From: Mantis religiosa
Taxonomy: Eukaryota; Arthropoda; Insecta; Mantodea; Mantidae
DNA length: 64,000 nucleotides
Direction of reading: 5' to 3'
Assembly (NCBI GenBank): GCA_030765055.1
Contig: CM060958.1
Location: 76,094,985 to 76,158,984 of the forward strand
Shown: positions 21,740 through 33,132 of the stretch, one piece after another
Numbering within the stretch: position 1 is the stretch's first letter
Layout: each line of letters begins with the position of its first letter
Notes under the pieces: model-generated
Database searches by the model: none
What the model was told of the DNA's origin: nothing
The model's input: the letters and a program-made list of their open reading frames with translations, nothing else
Position numbers and translations under genes: made by a program

Positions 21740-24112
21740 TGTTCTCAGTTGACTAGGGACACACATTTTGTGGGGCATTTGCCACTGAGTCTTTTATCCC
21801 TAAAGAGGAACTGTCACAGCTAAGAACTAACTGATTCGCCAACACTTCTTGCTTGCCTCACTTTTGTAGGGAGACCCTATCCTAGAAAACCCCAGAACCG
21901 TGACTATCGCTTAGTTTTTGGATCATACTGATACATCCTGCTTTCATAACTTGTTACGAAGTGTGTTTTTGAATCTTCCCCCGCTTTCTATAATTTCTTG
22001 GCGCTATTGCACACCATTGTTTCTGCTAATTTGTAAGGTGGTGGGGGATACAACAACAAAGCTTCCTAACATCTTTCCTTAAGGATGGTCAACACAGCTA
22101 CCGATACAATATTCTTCTTGAATTCTTCGACAATCTTTCAGCAACATGCGCCTTATTTCATCATATTTTTATCCCTTGTTGTTGTAGCTGGCCGTCCTGT
22201 GCTATCTTCCTCTTCGATGGAAGACCATCATCTACGCTATGGAACAATCCATAAGTTGTGGGGCAACTTGAAGACTTTTACATCTAGCAAATGTCTTAAC
22301 ATGCCCGAAGAATTCTTTCAAGACATTTCTCTCCTCTAAATATAATACAAAAAGAAATAGAAAAGCACAGTTTGGAAATGAGTTAGATTTTCAACCTATG
22401 TTTGGCGCAGCAACACCTGGGGTCTATTTCATTAAGCTTACAAATTACTAATGACAAGTAGCAAGGCCATAACTGGCAAGAATTTCTGTTTAATAAAGAA
22501 AATGTAGATACCTGTGACGTGAAAAATGTATAATACAGTACCTCAATAAAATGGACTTAACGAATGTAATAGAGAATGTTGGAGTTATTACGTTTCAGAT
22601 GGATATTGGTAATCATAAATGAACAACAGTCTAATCCCTCGGCTTAGAGGGCAGACAGTATGATTGCTTCTGCACCAAGAGTAGACCATTCGTCTATTCA
22701 GTTCCTCTTTGTCTTATCACTCACCACTGAGTGGTTTTCCGATATCTCGTTGAGTGCGGCAATGTCAGTACCAGCTCTTTCTAGATCCGGTAAGTTTACG
22801 TCTTTAACATTAGATATAACGTTTCATCTTTCGACTCTCTCCATTGTCATTAAATTGTCTTCTGTTCAGCCACCCCCTCCCTCCAAAAATAGGGTTTGGG
22901 AAGAGTGGGTATTGTACACAAATATTATTGGCATAGACTTTATTTAAACGTAGTCATTTTATAAGCTCAAACATACTATGAACGACGAACTTGTTGCAAA
23001 TGTGGTCAAACAAAATCACGATTTTATAGTTTTAGAGCTCTGGGCGTTTTTCGGGAATCAGCAGGACTCTTCTCTAAGAAGTGATAACACAATGGATGTC
23101 GACAGTTCTGCTTGAATCCCAAAAATCATGAAAAGGAAGAGCAGTGACACTGCTTCAAAACTGTAAACGTTTTTTTAGAACATTATCTCATGCGAGACGA
23201 TTGGATTCATTTACGTAAGCTTTGGAACAAAACGACAATAATGATATGCAGTAAGACGAACTCCCCTACGAAAACTGAAAAAATGCCTCCTAACATTTTT
23301 AGCAAATAAGTTCATAGCACTATTTTTAAAAAATATAAGTTCGGAAAATATACCAATTAATCAATTTTTGAAGGTGTAAAATAGAATATATTCCCATAAA
23401 ATATCAGTTTGTAGTTAGAGATAGAACTTCAAAAGGTGCAAAGCATATTGACTACCAGTAATGGTGAAATATTCATATTTTCTGCATTAGAGTTTAACTT
23501 TAAACATTTTCGTTAACACATATTTTAATTTTGCGCTCTCTAGTTTGAGATTCGAAAATATCGAGTAAAATGCTTAATTTCCTAGATATAAACGTAAATT
23601 AATATAATTTTCTGCGGACAATAGTCTTCACAAATAAGTTGCGCAGGGAAAATATAACCGACATTTATAGCTAAATCTAAAGGCCAGATGTTCCGGAAAT
23701 GGTCTGTAATGGCTGGATGGCGCTCCACGGTGGAGTGGATGGGGAGAGTAATACGTGAGAGATAGGGAGAAAGCGTTGAAGAACTTTGCTGTAATTTTGT
23801 TGTTCTGTTTGTATTAGAAGTTACAGCTTATAGTTACGACTTTATTACTAAGCCATAGTACCTAAACAAAAGAGAATAGAATGCTCAAAATACAATGATA
23901 CACATGCAATACCAATGCATGCATGTGTTTATTTCCTTTGTATCTATAGCACGATCATTAGCAGGTTATTTTAAATAATTGTCAACAGAGACAACTGTAT
24001 CCAGTTAACATTAAAAATCAATCACTGGATATTTTGTAATTAACAACTGCGATGTTAGTTGATTCTGGGTCTTTTCCAAAGTGGTTAGGTTGATAGGGGA
24101 GGATCTTCATAG
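21740..24112. other. Unassigned sequence, 2.4 kb
   Basis: No gene, RNA or clear repeat found. The short ORFs at 22085 and 22660 carry no recognisable motif. Near 22418 the words GGGGTCTATTTCATTAAGC look like a Harbinger-type terminus, but no matching right end was found. Confidence 0.45.
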
Positions 24113-24563
24113 TGTGACTTCGTGGGCTCGTGAAATTAAAAGTCCAAGTTGCACAAATTCAAGGACCTTTATTTGCCGAGTTAGTCTTGGTACACTTGCA
24201 ATTCACAGCAGAGTTGCGTACCACACACAATTACGTAATAGACACAATTACAATCCACCAGTTCGCAGGTCCACACTACTTGGCACCTTGCCATAAACTC
24301 TAAGAACTTACAACTGACTGTAAAAACTGACTGACTCGTCCAATGCATCACTTATATACACAAACCGCAGTATCTGGAAGTTTCCCGGCTATTAACGAAA
24401 CATCAGTCCTCCAAGGCGGCAGGAGAAGGGGGCCCAGTAATTTCTGGTTGCTTCTCCCCACCCTGTCCCTCATCGGCACGTAATTAGCGCTGCGCGTTGG
24501 CGTAGGCGTGGTTCCTACGCCATCCATCTCTTTCACTCCCACAGCAAGAGCCATTCCGTCACA
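24113..24563 (-). mobile_element. Probable solo LTR, Ty3/gypsy-like, minus orientation
   Basis: On the minus strand it begins TGTGACGGAATGG and ends CCCACGAAGTCACA, so it has TG..CA termini. It holds a TATAAGTG box in its middle and an AATAAA signal about 65 bases before the 3' end, the layout of an LTR. Its last 40 bases match those of the LTRs ending at 37851 and 45856. No internal retroelement sequence adjoins it. A TSD is not visible (flanks CATAG and CGGGT). Confidence 0.7.
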
Positions 24564-25066
24564 CGGGTAGGCGTGGACTTAATGCCATATGTCCCTCTGT
24601 ATTTGCCAGTCCTTCCTGCCAGCTGATCGCATGTTCGACGATTGGGTAACAATATTCTTCAGATTCAAGTGTTTTGTAGTTAACTACACGTTAAGGGCTT
24701 CTACACCATGCACCTATTTAACTTTTCAAAAACTATTGTACCAAAGAGAATCTACGCAGATTTAACATTTCACCTATTTTAGTAATTGTGTGCACTCACA
24801 CACTTTTTCTACTCATTCTTGTACCAAATATTCTTAAAATCGCTTATGCCCAAATTTTACCAACAGATGTTAAAATCCACGTTAACAAATGTAACGTAAC
24901 AATTGTCACAGCGCTAACACTACTGTTAAATTTCTTGCATTTCACCAACCTGTTTTCTGAAAATGTTAACAAACTCATGTTAACGCCAAGAAACTTGTAA
25001 ATATTACAGCTATGGATGAGTAGTATTATTTTCTGAACGTACTGCACACAGCAGAAAAAATGGTGG

Positions 25067-25297
25067 GTGAACAAAATCGTAAACAAAAGCCGTGAGACAA
25101 ATTTCTCATCGATGGAGAAAGAATTGTTAATTGAACTGGTGACGATGTATAACGATATCGGGGAAAATAAGAGGGCGGATGCGGCGAATGTAAAAGAGAA
25201 GGATGTCACGGGGAAAATATTGAAACCGAATTTAATTGAAATGCACGTGTCACTACTACAAGCACCAAACAACTTCGTCAGTATTAAGTACATTTAA
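25067..25297 (+). pseudogene. Myb/SANT-like domain fragment (Harbinger accessory protein)
   Basis: The open frame contains RETNFSSMEKELLIELVTMY and then NKRADAANVKEKD, the N-terminal two helices of a Myb/SANT-like domain. After VKEKD the sequence (VTGKILKPNLIEM) departs from the usual AW--I--EFN continuation. The frame ends within the first tandem unit with VSIKYI. The family normally serves as the second protein of PIF/Harbinger elements. This shortened frame probably does not make a working protein. The same truncation is present in the copy at 7672-7860, so it predates the spread of both. Confidence 0.75.
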
Positions 25298-25790
25298 AAC
25301 GAGGTGCGAAAGATAAGTGACTTGTACGTTTCAAGTGGACAGTGTATTTATTATCCACATAATTCAGTGAATTATAACATCGCAAAGATATTAATACTTG
25401 AAGCAAAGGCGAGATCGGCACATTCCTTTCGACGCTTGTTCTCAGTATTACGTAAATTTAAAACGAGGAGTGAAGGACAAGTGACTTGAACGTTTCAGGA
25501 CGGAGCGTGGAGAGTGTATTATACACATAATTCAGTGAATTATAAAATCGCAAAATTATTAATACTTAGAAGTAAAGGCGAGGTCGGCATATTTCTTTCG
25601 ATGCATGTTCTAACTCAGTATTACGTAAATTTAAAACGAAGAGGGAAGGGCAAGTGACTTGAACGTTTCAAGACGGGAGGTGGACAATGTATTATCCGCA
25701 TAATTCAGTGAATTATAAAATCGCAAAGTTATTAATACTTGAAGCAAAGGCGAGATCGTCAATTCCTTTCGATGCATGTTCTAACCTCTC
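25281..25790. repeat. Three tandem units of 164 to 173 bp in the Harbinger-like element
   Basis: Units start at 25281, 25445 and 25618, each with GTATTA..GTA..TTTAAAACGA and ending near CGATGCATGTTCTAAC. They are the reverse complement of the two units in copy 1. Confidence 0.93.
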
Positions 25791-26379
25791 TTGAAGTTCC
25801 GCAACTTGTTTCGACAGTATATACCTCTGTAGAAAATTTTCTTCTGATAGCACCTCAAAATAATTTCTCCTCATAGGCCGTACTCTATTACGAATGCCAT
25901 TTAGACGGTCTTAAATATAGCAAATCGACATCAACAGCTGAGTTCATGCCCGCCATCTTGACTATTTACAATTGTTAAGGACTTAACAGAAATTTGGCTT
26001 GTTAATTTAACAACAGATTTAACACAAGTGTTAAGGTAACACTTGTTGGTGAAATACAATTTTTGTTTTATGTTAAGTCTTAACATCTGTTGATGAAATC
26101 GGGCATTAATCTATCTACTTCATGCTATTTCAGAGAAACTTTTGTAGAAATGGTTTTATTGGAAATGGAACTAGGAGAATGCGGGAAGCTTAAGCGATTA
26201 TGGCTTTTAAATTCCGCCCTGTTTGAATAAACAGGGTGAAATAAAACCAATAACGGTTTACAATTTAAAAATGGATCGTTTATGTTAAAAGTATTTGAAA
26301 TAAATTGGGTTTTAAAGAGTCCTCTAAAGCTCTTGTGTAGCATGTTACCTATCGAATTTTTTGAGGGTGTAATGAACTA

Positions 26380-27033
26380 CAGTTCGGCCGCTCTATCTCC
26401 GGCTCTGACATTTCTCGAGAGGGGGAAACAGGCTGTTGCCAGTTCTTTAGCGGGAATTTCAAGCAGAGAAACAATGCGTATATTAAATATTTCACGTATT
26501 TGCATATTTCACGAACCAGTAGCCATATTATTATAATAGCGATAATAATAGGACTTACGAACACTAAAAATCGAAATTCACGCACGAAAAATACACCAAA
26601 GAAAGTTCACCAGCGCAAGCAGCTAAAAGGCCACGTGGCTCAAACAAATTTAACCTGGCAACACAGGGTTGGGTTCCGAAGCCACGCCTAGCACTGACAA
26701 TGCTGATTGGCGTTAGCAGACAGTTTTAACTTCCTGATCACGACACTGGATGTCGAGGCTCCCGGTACTACCAACAGATACAGTTAGTGTGTGTGAAAGG
26801 TGTGAACGAAATTTTCGAATAGAGTAGTGTTGTAATAAATATCTTACATGGTAATGAAATTGCAAGTTGTATTTCATTGTTTTAAAGCTAATATAGTCCT
26901 ATATTTTCATTCTCAAAATAATTTTGAGGATATGTTTTCAATTGCTCGTTACTGTATGATGATACTATTAACCTTCCCCCTCCACCTCTTGCAGTCACAA
27001 AACGCCAGAGCCGGAGATACAACGGCCAGACTG
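26380..27033. mobile_element. TA-flanked non-autonomous element Q, copy 1 (654 bp)
   Basis: The left end CAGTTCGGCCGCTCTATCTC and right end (reverse complement CAGTCTGGCCGTTGTATCTC) form TIRs of about 35 bases. TA lies on both sides (26378-26379, 27034-27035). No transposase is encoded. A second copy in the same orientation is at 31159-31808. The TA TSD points to the Tc1/mariner superfamily, by inference. Confidence 0.92.
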
Positions 27034-27605
27034 TACCTACTTTTCTTATCTTCTAGGTGTGTAGTTGACAGTAATGCCTTGCAATAATTTTCTTTAATTA
27101 GATGTTTCAAGCAACGCTTTACCAGTTGGTACCTTCCCTTTGTATGTCGGCTTTACAATCCAAGCTAACTTCAGTATAGCATCGGCGTCTAACACAAACG
27201 TTTACTGTTTGTTCTCTGGACTGGCTAATTAACATGAATCCATTCCGATTCTCACGTCCTTTAAAGGTGGAGAGAACTATAAATAGCTGAAATGCTGCAA
27301 CAAAATTAGGCTAAAATTTACCTCCAAAGTTGCACGCTTACATCGTTAAATCACTATGCAGACTAGCGAGCCGGGGATATCCGTTCAGACTAGCGAACCG
27401 AGCAGTGCAGCGATTCATTAATGTCGGTAAGCTGGCAGGGAACAATAGAACGTTGCTGCATGCTCTAACCGTGCAGGTGAAACAGCATTCCGATCCATAA
27501 TGCCGCGAATCTTTGTTTAGCTCAAAGATCCAAATGTGAGGCATGTGCGAAATGTTACCTAATTGTGACTTAACAAAATCTTTGTGTAACACTAATTTAT
27601 ACCTA
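27034..27605. other. Unassigned sequence with a short direct repeat
   Basis: CAGACTAGCGAGCCG and CAGACTAGCGAACCG lie about 30 bases apart near 27360-27400. Nothing else recognised. Confidence 0.5.
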
Positions 27606-28779
27606 ATCCTTGTTTCACATAAGCTTGCCCCGTATCTCTTAACGGTCATGTGACCTTATTACCTCTCATTGGCTGCTATTGTAGTATAGACTGTTGTGCG
27701 GTAAAAATTAGTTCCTTATTTAACATGGTGATATATCTTTATATGTTGGAAGAGAATTGTCAAATGTATATTTTCGTAACTGTTTTAATTAAATATATTA
27801 CGCAACAGAGTTGATTTAGCTGAAATGCATGTTACTTCTTAAACGAAATAAAGAGGAGGTTCCTTTGCTCTCAAGCACATGGCACGATAGCATACGATTT
27901 AGCGGTAGTGATGACATATTTGTTTATATGACTTTTATCACTGACCTTGTTTTGAACTGGATTAGTCATATATAGCCATTCGAAGGTGTATTGTGCCCAG
28001 TGCGAGAGCTAAATTATTTTATTGTTCGTTTATTGCGCGTGTACTTATTATATGTATAATGACAGAGTCTGCCACCAGTTTTTCGCTCAAGCGCCGCAAG
28101 GGAAAACCTTTACAAAGCGGCGAAAAAAGAATTGTGTTGCATGTGTTTAATGCACTCACAGAGAAGAATCCGTCTTTGTCAGTGAGAGAAGTCTAACAGA
28201 TGTGCTCTGAAATTACAGGTGTGAGTGTTAGATGCGTAGGAACATCGCGACATGAAATTGAGACAACAGGAAAACTTACCACTTCAGGGGCAGTATTGCT
28301 GTGTGGCGAAGACGTTATTTAAGGACACTCAGACTGTACCGGGATACAAATCGCAAAATATACTACCTTGACGTGACTTGGGTGAATGAAGGACACACGA
28401 CAAGTATGGCGTGACACGACTTTTAAGACTGGAAGACAAGCATTTTTGCAAGGCATGTGTGCTGGTTTAAAAAATCCCAGCGAAAAAGGCCGGATGCCTT
28501 TCATGATAAACTTGTTTCAGTTTCATTGCTCATTCATTCAGTTTCAACTTGCTCAGTTTCATTATAAACTTGTATTTTTGCATGCCTTCATATTGTTATT
28601 TCTATGAGTTTATCTATCTTCCTGGCAATTATTATGACGTTTACTGCAGGTTTAAATGTGACGGGAAGGCACCGCCTATGGCCTATGGCGCGAAAGCATT
28701 AGCCAATTAGGATGAGGGGGAAGGTAGTTGCTCGCGGAGCAATACATGTCAGCAGGGCAAGGTTATATGAAACAGAGAT
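27606..28779 (+). mobile_element. IS630/Tc1/mariner deletion derivative M, copy A
   Basis: TA-flanked element with left TIR ATCCTTGTTTCACATAAGC and right end ..GGTTATATGAAACAGAGAT. Two relatives lie at 49116-49870 and 61948-63298. All three join the N-terminal helix-turn-helix region of a transposase to the first catalytic region with the same internal deletion. The element therefore looks like a non-autonomous family that multiplied after the deletion. Confidence 0.88.
28059..28505 (+). pseudogene. Internally deleted IS630/Tc1-like transposase
   Basis: The frame starts MTESATSFSLKRRKGKPLQS and reads GEKRIVLHVFNALTEKNP, a helix-turn-helix N terminus, then stops at 28194-28196 and resumes as SEITGVSVRCVG and TTGKLTTSG. 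Directly after this the reading jumps to AVWRRRYLR-like sequence (LLCGEDVI in the current frame) and YYLDVTWVNEGHTT, where the family has LDETW as the first catalytic block. The tail reads VWRDTTFKTGRQAFLQG in another frame. The D2 and D3 regions are absent. A frameshift between the HTT and VWRDT segments also occurs in copy C. Confidence 0.8.
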
Positions 28780-29872
28780 TAATTCACTTTGACTACAGAT
28801 CTCGAAACGGCCGTGCCTACCAACTTTCTCGAGAATTCTCTCACAATTTTTCTATAATGAACCTATGGTAGATGAAGGAAGTAATTATTTACCTACAGTA
28901 TAAAATTCATATCGATTTTACCTGAAATATAAAGATTACGAAAATTTTAGGCCTGCGAAAACCCAATTTTCAACATAGGCACCTTTCAATTGTATTCATT
29001 TGCACCAACGATACTCTATCTTTTTACTTTCATTACACCATTATTTTACCAACTGTGCAAAATAAGAATTTGTGAGAGTCATGATATTGGCATCTGAGAT
29101 AACTGTGTCCAGCGAGCTCTTTTATAAAATTTCAAAAGAGAAAAACAGGCAATGAAACCAGATTCTGATAAACATTGCGCAAGTCCCCCACGGTAACATA
29201 TGAGACCAGCGTATTGGATGTCCTGGATTCGATTCCCATGACTATTTGCTTTTTCGCGGTTTCTCCAGGTCGGTAAGCGAATAGTAATAGTTACTCCTAC
29301 CACGAATTCCCTATAATTTCCTATACCCAGCATCTTCGATCTGGTTCAGGGTTGAATGACCAAGAGAATTTCCTTCCTGGCATTTGCTTGGTCTGCTGTG
29401 ACTGCTTCCTAAGCATGTCATGGAACCAGTCAGCATGAAGTTAAGACGGTTAACTGGGGTCAGAAGTGATCCACTTGGAATATTTGGGGATCCCATCTTG
29501 GCCAGCGTACAACGCCCGGATCAGATCCCCCTCCATAACTTCCCATCCTACCAGGGTTCTCGTCAGAAGCCACTGACCTATTCCAGTTTCTGGAGACTTT
29601 TTTGTGTAATCCTACTCCTATTCCATGAAACGTTGTAATCAAATCGGAGTTAGTGTAAAAAGCTTTCTTCTTTCACAAATGAGGACGTTTGAAATACACA
29701 GCATCTTTCAACCGCTACAGTAAAGCTGCTTAGCCCCTACTCTACTTCGATAGTTTTGCCACTACAATCAACCTAGCAGTGGCCATCCTCAATTATTGCA
29801 GAAAGAACACGGCCTTTTGGAGGCTAATGTCGACTCAATTTTTGTACACTGGCGTGTTGAGATTTTTTTTTA
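28780..29872. other. Unassigned sequence, possible tRNA-like segment
   Basis: GGATTCGATTCCC near 29228 resembles a Pol III B box and could mark a degenerate SINE. No family match is visible. The rest is unassigned. Confidence 0.35.
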
Positions 29873-30095
29873 ATTTACGTCCTCCAAAGTTAAGCCATAT
29901 CGGATGATGGGTGAAATGATGCTCAAATGAGCCCAGGGTTCATAGAGCTTAGAGTTACCCAACATTCGTCTTTCAGGATAAGGGAAAACCGCGGAAAACC
30001 TTATCCAGACTAACTAACCCTGACCAAGATTCGAACTCGGGACTTGTTGAACGTGAGGCAGGCACGCTGCCGTCTACGCTACAGAGGCGGGCAGT
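29873..30095 (-). mobile_element. SINE family A, near full length
   Basis: Minus-strand copy: a tRNA-like head with GAGTTCGAATCTTGG, the body segment GTTTTCCCTTATCCTGAAAG, and a tail ending GAGGACGTAAATTA. It keeps the segment missing from the 10018 copy. Confidence 0.92.
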
Positions 30096-30885
30096 GATTC
30101 AGTCACCAAAGGCCGTTGAGCTGCATCTGTGCACACCCAAGCGCTCCTGCAAGACATTCTTTCGGATGGACAGTTAAAACAACCCGACACAAACCGCTGG
30201 TCTGTGCTGCTACCTTTCTTACGTGCTTTTAATTACTACAAATATGGGACCCAGTGTAATATATTCTATTGTACTTTGAATTGGATTTATAAAAACCAAA
30301 ATACATTTAATTCTCATTCCTCTTCAAATATGCTGTTTGAAGTTCACCGCCACCGCTTCTTAAAGGTCGCTAATATCAAGTGGAGTAATAAATAAACTCA
30401 CTTCAATAATCTGGCTTTTGTCAAGAAACAGGCACTGAAATACCCTCTGTACCTAACAAGGTCTTAGGTACGCATGCTACTCAAAAGATCCATAACGTAT
30501 CACGTTTTGAGACCTTCTGATTTAAAAAATAAAAAAAAAAAAAGTTAGAACGAGTCCATGCATATGTATGTAAACAACGTAAGTCATAAATTCAAAGTCG
30601 TATAAATTCCAAAATTTATATTTAATTCACTATGTTCCAAAGACTTTCAAGAGAACTTCCACCCCAAACTATCGGGTTTCATTATTTTTCTTTTTAAAAA
30701 GAGGCTAACGATTTTATTTAAAATAACATACTAAGTGTATTTACATGAATAAATAATATCTGTATCTTGTATAAAGATTCCAACTCTTTAACATTTGACT
30801 ATCCAAATTCTCTGTTTCTTTCTTTGCCCCCCCCCCCCCATTTAGAACATATCTAAGGTGTTAACTTGTATTCGTTAGGTTTAAA
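30096..30885. other. Unassigned sequence
   Basis: Contains A-rich stretches near 30526-30543 and a C13 run near 30827-30839, but no recognisable gene. Confidence 0.5.
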
Positions 30886-31045
30886 TCGTTAGATCACCAC
30901 ACATTCGCACTCTCATACTTCAAGACTCTGGGGAAGATGAATTATCTTGGCCGGAGACAAATCCCCACCCTCCACCGCCTGGAAACGAACCCGGGACCTC
31001 CAGCATGGCAGGTGCTCTACCGACTGAGCTACGAGGCCAGCCTCT
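30886..31045 (-). mobile_element. SINE family C, partial copy
   Basis: On the minus strand GGCCTCGTAGCTCAGTCGGT and GGTCCCGGGTTCGTTTCCAG form a good tRNA-like head (A and B boxes). The body GATAATTCATCTTCCCCAGAG matches the copy at 41101-41369. Confidence 0.9.
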
Positions 31046-31158
31046 GTTTCTTTCGGTAACATATACATGTTTCTGCGTACGAAAATGAAGTACCTACACC
31101 TAAAAAGGATAGTGTCGCCCATTCACTTTGATACTTCAGCTGGGTGTTGACCCATGTA

Positions 31159-31808
31159 CAGTTCGGCCGCTCTATCTCCGGCTTTGACATTTCTAGAGGG
31201 GGAAGCAGGCTGTTGCCAGTTCTTCAGCGGGTATTTCAAGCAGAGGAACAATGCGTATTTTAATTACTTCACGTATTTGCATATTTCACTCACCAGTAGC
31301 CATATTATTATAATAGCGATAATAATAGGACTTACGGACACTAAAAATCGGAATTCACGCATGCAAACTATACCAAAGAAAATTCACCAGCGATAGCAGC
31401 TAAAGCCACGTGGCTCAAACAAATTTAACCTGGCAACACGGCATTGGGTTCGGGAGCCACGCCTAGCAGCGACAATGCTGATTGGCGCTAGCAGACAGTT
31501 TTAACTTCCTGACCACAACACCGGATGTAGAGACTCCCAGTACTACCAGCAGATGCAGTTAGTGTGTGTGAAAGGTGTGAACGAAATATTCGAATAGAGT
31601 GGTGTTGTAATAAATATCTTGCAAGATAATGAAAGTGTAAGTTGCATTTCAGTGTTTTAAAGCTAATATAGAACTATATTTTCATTCTAAAGATAATTTT
31701 GAGGATAAGTTTTCAATTGCTCATTACTGTATGTTGGTACTATTAACCTTCCCCTTCCACTTCTTGCAATCGCAAAACGTCAGAGCCGGAGAAACAACGG
31801 CCGGACAG
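31159..31808. mobile_element. TA-flanked non-autonomous element Q, copy 2 (650 bp)
   Basis: It begins CAGTTCGGCCGCTCTATCTC, ends GGCCGGACAG, and is flanked by TA (31157-31158, 31809-31810). It aligns end to end with 26380-27033 in the same orientation, with scattered substitutions. No coding capacity. Confidence 0.92.
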
Positions 31809-31810
31809 TA

Positions 31811-32979
31811 GATATTACATTTAATATAAGTATATGCCCCCAAAAGTAGCATTAGGTGTAAAAAAATATCTCGGAAATTAAGAAAAAATCTCGACTTGTA
31901 TTTTCAAACTTTTCCTTGATTCTGTTACAAATCACCTGTCCTTTACATCGTAATAAACAAAGAGATAACATGTGCTTTTCGTGAAATAATACATCCGTAT
32001 TAGAAACTGTGTTGTTCATAAAGCAGAAATATGAACCAATTTGTCTCCCTTACGCTCGTATGTAGTACAAAGGGAGCCTTTCTCCACTTGCAAGTCACTT
32101 GTCGCATTCCATTCCATCATAAACTGACATACTTATAAACAGGATGTCACATCATAGGTCCGGAAACGTTATTAGTATTACGAACTTACTTATGAATGAA
32201 AATTACATTTCCTTCGCAGCCAATGCTCGACTTCCAGCAGGATTCCAGGTTTATTGAAATACCAGTACATACCTACATACGGTCTGAGTCGGGTTTGGAT
32301 TAAGATATGTTCGGTTAAGGTCTAGTAATCTTAAAATGATTGCTAAACCTAAATGTTAGTTTTCCATCAAGATATGGGTATCATCATAGTAATCAAAACT
32401 GTATCGAATTTATGTTACTTTAACATTCACACCACCTTCTACAGCCATGAAAAACCCACACATCCCTTATGTAACATTATGCATAGATATACAAAGTAAT
32501 TATTCTACCAAGTTATGTTACCGACCATGCACTTTGCTTAAGGACCATTTCACATAATGCAGAACGTGCTTAGTGACTAAAAAATTCACATAGAGCCTTC
32601 ATATGTTTAACACAAATAATGGAGGAAAGAAAAAACAGTTAACACAGGTAACAAATTTCAAATGAATAAATGTATTTGAAGACAACTTCTCTTGGTGATT
32701 TATCATGTATATAGGTATTACTGTCTCATGTAATAAAAAATTAGATAAATTTACAGACTTAGCATGGGACGTTCATAAACCCAAGGTAAATGGACAGATA
32801 AAAGTCTGAGAAAACCTCTTGAGCCTCTAAGCACATTAAGAAAACACAATAAAGCACCTGTACGTTTCAGCACCTACTGAGACCATTGGGCGGCTTACAG
32901 ATCTGCTAAATAAGAGTCGAACATGAGCTAATGCATCACGTACTACACTTGGAGAGAATCCTGTATGGTATGTGATAGT
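31811..32979. other. Unassigned sequence
   Basis: About 1.2 kb of AT-rich sequence with no recognised feature. Confidence 0.5.
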
Positions 32980-33132
32980 ATAAAAACTAGGGATGGGTAC
33001 TCGATACTAGCGATACCTCGATACTCAAGATACTTGCATGGTATCGACATCGAACGATACTTAAGAAAATTACCTGAATATTTTTTCGATACTTTGATGG
33101 TGATTTTACAATTTTTATTTCATTTTAGATAA

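Larger units (their letters stand above)
24847..26105 (+). mobile_element. PIF/Harbinger-like non-autonomous element, copy 2 with TTA TSD
   Basis: This is the inverted-orientation relative of 6948-8107. It is flanked by TTA on both sides (24844-24846 and 26106-26108), the TSD expected of PIF/Harbinger elements. The ends TGCCCAAATTTTACC and GATGAAATCGGGCA are inverted. Both subterminal arms repeat TGTTAA and TTAACA words. A Myb/SANT fragment lies near the left arm and three tandem units of about 170 bp fill the right half. No transposase core is present. Confidence 0.93.

Noticed and set aside
22418..22460. Harbinger-type left end (GGGGTCTATTTCATTAAGC)
   Set aside because: No right end or TSD found.
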